A DNA stretch of 64,000 bases from Aphrophora alni (Eukaryota > Arthropoda > Insecta > Hemiptera > Aphrophoridae): the NCBI GenBank assembly GCA_963513935.1, contig OY740765.1, forward strand, positions 147,399,830 through 147,463,829, written 5' to 3'. The first letter of the stretch is position 1, and each line of letters starts with the position of its first letter. A model generated the notes under the pieces. The model was given only the letters and a program-made list of their open reading frames with translations. It made no database searches and was not told the DNA's origin. The position numbers were made by a program, and so were the translations under genes. This document shows positions 58,070 through 64,000 of this stretch, piece after piece.

Positions 58070-58470
58070 CAATGGTTCCCAAACTCTGACGGCGCATTTT
58101 GTAAATCAAGATTTTGTAGTCAATTATTGCTCTGTAATATGGTATTTAGTTGCCCTTTTAAAGTTTATCTTTATTTAACTCGTCGCAGAGCCTTTTAATT
58201 CTGTAATATTTGTTTAAAATTGTTGTTTATTATAGTTAACTTGTTCGAGGCCTCTCTACTGCCTTATAACTAGTTTTGGCCTTGTTATTGTTGTTTAAAT
58301 TTATGTTATTTGTATGTTATTAATGTGGAACATCTTACCCCCAATTTTTTGAAGGCGATGATAACTGCAATGGTATTTCACCTTTAAACCATATGGTATC
58401 AAGATTTTCCACGGCACCCATATCTAAATTTTGAACTGCTCAGTTGGTATAGTTAGGTTGTTAAGTTGGG
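58070..58470 (+). mobile_element. hAT transposon end, interrupted by a LINE fragment
   Basis: CAATGGTTCCCAAACTCTGA at 58070 is a typical hAT terminal repeat, followed by CGGCGCATTTTGTAAATCAAG. The sequence resumes after the LINE insertion as TTCCACGGCACCCATATC, the usual inner continuation. The other end was not identified. Confidence 0.65.
58116..58397 (+). mobile_element. 5'-truncated LINE copy (3' UTR only) with 11-bp TSD
   Basis: Matches the 3' UTR of the LINE at 50600-52695, including GTTATTGTTGTTTxxxTTxATGTTATTT and the closing hairpin GAAGGCGATGATAACTGC...CACCTTTAAA. The exact duplication ATCAAGATTTT flanks it (58105-58115 and 58398-58408), giving a clean insertion into the hAT end. 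Confidence 0.88.
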
Positions 58471-58479
58471 GAAAGAAAT

Positions 58480-58970
58480 GAAACACGAATGTCAAGTTTA
58501 CAAACAATTTGCATAAAAGTATGTATAAATATAAACATATTTTGAAGGATATGTTTTTGAATAAATAAATCTTAACTATATTGGGATGGGTGAACTTGTT
58601 GTTCAGTGCACTCTCAAATCTTGGAAATAAAATTTGGACACAACCATCCTAATTTCCTGTACCAGGATACTGGATTTTTACCCTTATACACACAGCTTCG
58701 CACAAATGGTCTATTACACAAAGGATTTGTATCTTTTATTGGGATTTAAAATTTAGTTAATTCCATGATGTCAAAGTCATCACTGTCTTTTAGTCAAAAC
58801 TATACAGCTACTGAAGTAAATTCAGGTGGAGCTTTGACTCTGAATGGGTCTTGAATCCATGCTAACTTATCTATATTATCTTCTTGATAGTATTGTGGAT
58901 AAGTGCTCTTCAAAAAATGATTTTTATGTTACTAAATGAAATTCTTTGTACATTATAAATTGCTGCATTA
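58480..58970. other. Intronic sequence
   Basis: Nothing recognised. Confidence 0.4.
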
Positions 58971-58975
58971 AACTC

Positions 58976-59700
58976 AAAATTCACCAAAAAACAGTAATAT
59001 TAACCAAAACCCAATTTGCTATATATCTTTTTCTCAGAACAATCCATAGAATTCATCTATGTAATTATTAAAAAGTTTTTATTAAAAACTTTAGAGTTAG
59101 TATGTCAGGAATGAAAAACATTGCAGTAAAAAAGGCATATTATCGAAAATGTGTCTATATATAAAATACAACAAGATTTTGTTAAGATTTTTCAAGACAT
59201 ACAAAAGCTTTGGAATTCATTTGTAAATAAAAATTGGTAAAAAAATATCATTTACGAAAAGATACATTTTGGAAAATCAAGTTTTATGAAAAAGTGAGGC
59301 TTATTTTGAAAAAAATTACAAGAAATAGTAATATTATCCAAAACGAAACTTGTTTATATATCTCTTCTCAGAAGGTGACATAAAATTCAAATATGTAATG
59401 AAAGCAAAATTTGGTAGTTAAAGTTTTCGAGATAATATGTCAGGAATCAAAAAATGTGCAATAACCGAAGCCAAAAAGCCACAGAAATTATTATATAGAT
59501 CATACAAAAATATTTCAATTTTTTTTCAAGTTGTACAAGGATTTTATAATATATTTGTGAATAAAAGTGTAAAAAAAAATTTTTTTTAAATGTTATTAGA
59601 GAAAAAGAAATTGTGAGAAAAGTAAAAAAAAAAACTAAAAATTAGGCCTATTTTGAAAATTCACCAAAAATTAATAGTTATACCATTAATTAGAATATAA
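58976..59700. repeat. Tandem duplication, period about 335-340 bp
   Basis: AATTCACCAAAAAACAGTAATATTAACCAAAAC (58976) is echoed at about 59312 and again, partially, at 59656. TATGTCAGGAAT at 59101 recurs at 59436. Two units and part of a third, moderately diverged and very AT-rich. Confidence 0.65.
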
Positions 59701-61030
59701 CCATTAACGGTACATAGAATTGAACTGTGAATTCATACATTTTCTAGAATCATATTTTAGACTCAGGTAATATAGAATGTGAAAAATTGTCTGTCACAAA
59801 AATTCGAACAAAAAAATCACATACAAACTTCTATAAAATAGCAGATTTTTTTTTTTTTTTATACTATTCAAACACACACTAGTGGTAAAGATAAATCTTT
59901 ATCAGCAAAACATAATAATTAAATCACAATAAATTAAAAAACAATAAACTCGCAAAAGAATAATAATACACACTAAAAATGGCACAGTGCCAGCATGTCA
60001 ATTGCCTATATCGATCAGTGACAAAAACAAACTGATTCCATCTGGGAAGCTCGACTTTGTAGGTACAGTACTAACAAAATAGTAGTCCCACAGAAACGTG
60101 CAATAGTTCCCAGGAAAGCTCCAAACTTCCTCTTTTCAATGATATATAGATCGTCAAAAAAGTGTAAAACATTGTTGTATCTTTGAAGGAAATGTGGACT
60201 TGTGAAAAATGGACAAATATGATGTAATTTTTAGCTATTAAATTATTTTCCTTGCAATTTACGAACTCTTGGTTGTAAGAACTTGTAAGTACGGATCATT
60301 AGCTTTATAGTGGTACTAAAATTATTGCGATAGGACGATATTTAGTGGGCGAAATGTTGATTGTAAAAAGTTTTTTTTTTTCGACAATGGGTCACTAAAG
60401 AAACGCAAATTTGTGACAACCGGTTGTCTAATGACAGGGTGAAATCACTTGATGCGAGTTTTGAAAATTGTAATTGTGCATAACCTCAAAATAAAATTAA
60501 CCATAGTAAAATTCATAGGCGTTATCACCAGTTCATTATTGGGGGGGATATGCTGGGGGTCTGTGGGAATGGAAATTTTTTAAAATTAAACTTCTCAAAA
60601 CATCGTTTTCATGCATTTATTTTATATTTATATTTATATTTTGTCAGCAAATGAAATACACTAAAACTATAAATCTAATTATTATAACTTTAAAGTCACC
60701 TAAATAGTACCAAATGTTACTTTCCTTGAGTCATTTTTGTGTATAAATATTTTAGCAATTTTCTTATCGTCTAAATTGTCTAGAATGGACTTGTGGGCAT
60801 AAGTCACAGCTACATGGTTCAGTCTCTGAAGAGTCATAGTAGAACGGAGATAGTTTTTCTATCGGATAAACTAACTACCAACATACTGGGCTTTATTTGA
60901 TATAACTATTCAAAATTAATTCTATTTGCGTTTGTAATAGAAATTTAATGTGAAAAACCCTAGTAAAGACAAAGCCCGATGTTTACCTTTTAAGTTTTTA
61001 AGTAAATCATTCGTTTTTAGCAAAAATATT
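59701..61030. other. Intronic sequence
   Basis: No gene or recognised family. Confidence 0.4.
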
Positions 61031-61046
61031 TTTACATCTCAAATAT

Positions 61047-61068
61047 GGGGGGGGGACGCGTCCCCCCC
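61047..61068. repeat. G9-ACGCGT-C7 palindrome
   Basis: Nine G, the self-complementary ACGCGT, then seven C, followed by a second C-run (CCCCC at 61071-61075). A perfect GC hairpin in AT-rich DNA. Confidence 0.95.
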
Positions 61069-61249
61069 GTCCCCCGGCGATGACGCCCGTGGTAAAATTA
61101 TTAAAAATAAAACTGGTACATTTATTAAAATTGTAAGAAAATTTTGTGTACTACGGGTGTAGGTATCTGTTTCACCCTCGAGATATTTCCGTCTTGCATT
61201 ACGTATCAGCCTCAACTTTTTTTTTCTCGTGCGGCAAAGTGAACTTTGC

Positions 61250-61420
61250 ACCAATACTATTTCGGTTTCCTGAGACATGCAATAAACGTAGGTCGGATTT
61301 TTTTATTACTCATTTACCTTGTACTTCTTGCACCTTTAATACTATTTCGGTTTCCTGAGACATGCAATAAACGTAGGTCGAATTTTTTCATTACCCAATT
61401 ACTTTATACTTCTTATAAGA
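61250..61420. repeat. 85-bp tandem duplication
   Basis: ACTATTTCGGTTTCCTGAGA begins at 61256 and again at 61341. About 40 bp are identical, and the rest (ATTACTCATTTACCTTGTACTTCTT against ATTACCCAATTACTTTATACTTCTT) is slightly diverged. Confidence 0.9.
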
Positions 61421-61920
61421 TAAGTATAAATAGGTGAATCAGTAAGACAAAATGTTTTTAAAATGAATAGTAGAACTGACGATATCATTGGTTTGAAGTG
61501 GGGTTTTAATTACACAAGGATAACCACTTCCGTTTCCGTAACCAACAAATTACAATATATGTCATATCTGTGATTCGGTGAATAACCATACATTGAAAGA
61601 AACAAGAATTATAGATTAATGTATAAAACCTAAAATAAAATAAAAAATTTTGGGTTTTTTTTTTCTGCAAGCGGCATAAACCTACCTACAAACACATCCA
61701 TAATGTAAATATTAGTAATGGTGGCTCTTTAATAACGACCAATTACAGGATTTTTAAAAAGTGATAACAGTGGTTACATCTGGTGACAAGACATGTTATC
61801 AACATGTGATTACGTGTTAAATATTCACAGTCGTATAGTCGAAATATTTAATATTTCATTCCCTGTTAAAAAGTAAGTACTCCAATAAATCCGGAAGACG
61901 AAGGATTGCTCGGATAATTG
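61421..61920. other. Intronic sequence
   Basis: Nothing recognised. Confidence 0.4.
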
Positions 61921-61924
61921 TTTT

Positions 61925-62150
61925 TTTTTTATAAAAGTTAAAAAGAATAAAAAAACCCCATAGCCCTTGAATACTGTAATAGCGTCAGGGTCAGAAGAGA
62001 ACAAGAATTGTTCAAGAGAGAACAAGATGAGTGGGAAATTCAATCCAAGACTACATGAAAGAAGGTGTAGATCCAGCATGGGAATTACCACGCCCGTACT
62101 CGCTGTAAATGAGCCTCTTAGGGTTGTTCGGTAAAGCAGAGTTGAGAGGA
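61925..62150 (-). mobile_element. SINE copy
   Basis: The plus strand shows TAGCCCTTGAATACTGTAATAGCGTCAGGGTCAG, TCCAAGACTACATG, GTGTAGATCCAGC, CCGTACTCGCTGTAAATGAGCC, the reversed body. The 3' hairpin is lost and replaced by an A/T-rich run. Confidence 0.83.
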
Positions 62151-62264
62151 ATTGCATTTTTATATTTTGCCAAGTTATTTTTAAAAATAGTAATTATAAT
62201 GTAAAGACGAATCTGAGAAAGATTAAAGAATTGAAAGCATTTTTATTTTCTCGTCTACGGCTAA

Positions 62265-62715
62265 TATAGAGGAACCTTGTCAAAAAATTGATGTCGTGTT
62301 TTTTTAAATGTTTTACGTTTTAAAGCCCTTTTAATAAAATATGTATTTTTGGAAATATTTTTATCGTTAATACTGTGCTCTACAGACTGAACACTAGAAT
62401 CGTATTTAGACAAATTTACTGTGCCCATATTTTGGTGAAATTTCGGAATTTTTTCGGGAGTAGTTTTCGTAAGAAAAAAAAAAATCAAATTTCGATTGTT
62501 TGCGATTGAAGTGCGACTTCCAAGTGTCCAAATTAAACGTATTGGTATTTAAATAAATACCTCTTCGTGAGTTATCGGCTCTTATTTTGTTCAAATTGTA
62601 GTGAAATGTGAAGAATAACCCCCCCCCTCCCCAACTCTCGTGCCAAATTGTAAATAAAAAATATTACGTTATTAAAAACTGGATTCTAAATGAATACAAT
62701 TGACGCCGAGGACGT
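62265..62715 (+). mobile_element. LIR-family arm, plus orientation
   Basis: The terminus AATATAGAGGAACCTTGTCAAAAAATTGATG is followed by GTGAGTTATCGGC, GAAATGTGAAGAATAA and GAATACAATTGACGC landmarks. The opposed arm was not found before the window ends. Confidence 0.55.
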
Positions 62716-62719
62716 GTTT

Positions 62720-63785
62720 ATGATACAAGCGAATTAAAACTTCCCTAGGTCGGTTATTTCTGAAGCTTTAGGGAAAAAATTGTCCTAGGGCAAAGGGCGT
62801 AAACATTTGTAAAGGTTGTAGCAGATATAGCGTAAATAGAAAATTATTGCTCCCTATTTTATGTTTATTATTATTATTTATTTATTTTCCTATTAATATG
62901 GAAAGTGTTTTCAACTTGATTTTGTGATTTTACTTATAAATTTAGTTATCATAGCAACCAAATAGTAATGCGTATTTAAAACAGATGATTAGGTCTAATA
63001 CATTAACAAATTGTGTTAATAGTGACTGGCTTTGTGTGATTTGTAAAATGTTTTAAAAATATAAAACAGAAATAAAATTGACATTTCTTAATATTTTGCA
63101 AATAATGGCAATTTTTTTTAAAAATTTTTTTTTCGCATGTAAATCGGCCCTGTTGAATGGCAGAAATAGGCATTAATAGAGTTGTTGCCAAAAAACAATT
63201 AAAAATCCCCTAAAAGGTGTCCTTGTGATCGTGGATTAGGTGACACTGTCACGTTCTATATATACTATTGATCCTCAGACCCCAAACTTTCCAATGAGAC
63301 AGCGAAGGATATTTTTAGCGAACATATTTAGGCTCTGCTGAATTATAATATACAAGATATATTGTGTTAACATTTTGTTATATCTAAACTGCATCCATGG
63401 TTTTGACTGATCCCCGTCCTGTCGGGTTTCAATTTCGATACTGTATTTTGAAATTGAAAACCTAACCTAACCTAGAGATTTAAATAGTTTCACAGTTGAT
63501 ATCATCTGAACGTGTGTAGTGTCAACATCTTTGCCTATAATTAGCTCGCTCAGCTCCAAACATAACGGCTCTTCCCTGACCTTGACGAAATATTTATGTC
63601 TTTATAGGACGACTTCGGCTCTGATTGCATAAGCTTAGAGTTCGTTGACCCTTTGCGTGAACATAGATGTAAAGCTTAAAATAGATGTGAAATAGGCGCT
63701 ATTAGGGTATTCTACTGTATATGTAATTTGATATTAACACCTTTAAAAAGAAATTATCTAATTAATAATTCTTGTAGATTTAAAA
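62720..63785. other. Intronic sequence
   Basis: No gene or recognised family. A CCTAACCTAACCTA stretch at about 63462 is a short TTAGG-like tract, too short to call telomeric. Confidence 0.4.
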
Positions 63786-63794
63786 TTATGTTTT

Positions 63795-63905
63795 TTCCTT
63801 GTTGCTTAAAGGGAAAAAAACCTCCTATATACGTAAAAAAGATATTCAGAAAAGAATTCGAATTCTCTAATAACGTCACAGTCAAGTGAGAACAAAAAGC
63901 CGGTC
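63795..63905 (-). mobile_element. SINE copy, partial
   Basis: Begins TTCCTTGTTGCTTAAAGGGAAAAAAACC (reversed 3' end), then GAATTCTCTAATAACGTCACAGTCA. The head is missing. Confidence 0.65.
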
Positions 63906-64000
63906 GTTTAATTTATTTATTTTTTTTTTTAAAGTTAGTAGTTTTGGAGATACTCAATGGTAAATTTTTAAGCGGCCGCCATTTTGAAAATATAGTACCT

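Larger units (their letters stand above)
1971..64000 (+). other. ELL: Putative first intron of ELL, repeat-filled
   Basis: It begins at the GTGAGT donor. I read the rest of the window for the next conserved ELL segment (the insect and human exon after the first VKLTDSA block) and found no recognisable match. The acceptor is therefore either beyond 64000 or not detectable by eye. The content is mostly transposable elements and short tandem repeats. A 62-kb first intron is large but reasonable for insects with big genomes. An unrecognised exon, or another gene ending inside, cannot be excluded. Confidence 0.5.

Noticed and set aside
63455..63480. Possible telomeric repeats (CCTAA)n
   Set aside because: Only about three units; such short tracts are common in insect intergenic DNA. 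Similar short tract at about 41628.
1..64000. CRISPR arrays, prokaryotic operons, rRNA genes
   Set aside because: None seen; the repeats present are eukaryotic satellites, microsatellites and transposons, with no repeat-spacer regularity.

Overview
The window looks like AT-rich intronic DNA from an insect genome, possibly a hemipteran with a large, repeat-laden genome. That guess is an inference from the mix of elements, not a species match. The evidence is eukaryotic: a spliced gene start with a consensus GT donor, TIR transposons with target-site duplications, LINE and SINE retrotransposons, a Ty3/gypsy element, a decayed polinton/adintovirus-like insertion, satellites and long microsatellites. 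There is no prokaryotic gene organisation.

The only host coding sequence I can support is exon 1 (1839-1970, + strand) of an ELL-family RNA polymerase II elongation factor, 44 codons ending at a GTGAGT donor. I could not recognise exon 2 in the remaining 62 kb, so most of the window is probably intron 1 of this gene, filled with transposable elements. Almost all longer ORFs are fragments of dead elements or chance ORFs in AT-rich DNA.

Layout. 1-877: 3' part of a dead hAT transposon. 1.7-2.0 kb: ELL promoter region and exon 1. 3.6-9.1 kb: long-inverted-repeat elements, called 'LIR family' here. 10.8-11.0 kb: a perfectly bounded 220-bp MITE. 13.1-14.1 kb: a decayed satellite array. 15.6-22.9 kb: more LIR elements with SINE insertions. 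23.4-24.6 kb: CTTCCTCGCC-type tandem repeats. 25.1-27.0 kb (minus): an endogenous polinton/adintovirus-like fragment with an adenain-like protease, a minor-capsid-like gene and a major-capsid-like gene, all broken. 27.4-29.5 kb (minus): a Ty3/gypsy element with two LTRs and an internal deletion. 29.8-36.1 kb: a set of CAGGGTG-ended TIR elements and another LIR element. 36.2-37.2 kb: a second array of the same satellite in the opposite orientation. 37.5-39.6 kb: LIR arms interrupted by a 525-bp TIR element with an 8-bp TSD. 41-50 kb: SINEs in otherwise featureless intron. 50.6-52.7 kb: a dead LINE with RT and RNase-H-type tail remnants. 52.8-58.5 kb: SINE copies, one carrying five tandem 107-bp units, and a hAT end interrupted by a 5'-truncated LINE with an 11-bp TSD. 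58.9-61.5 kb: tandem duplications. 61.9-64 kb: further SINE and LIR copies.

The most informative relationships are three. The abundant SINE-like family (18 copies) ends in the same 3' hairpin as the LINE, which suggests the LINE mobilised it. The LIR copies recur in a plus-then-minus order, as expected for elements with very long terminal inverted repeats. The viral fragment keeps a compact gene order, including an ATGA stop/start overlap. Boundaries marked 'about' in the evidence were read by eye without alignment.
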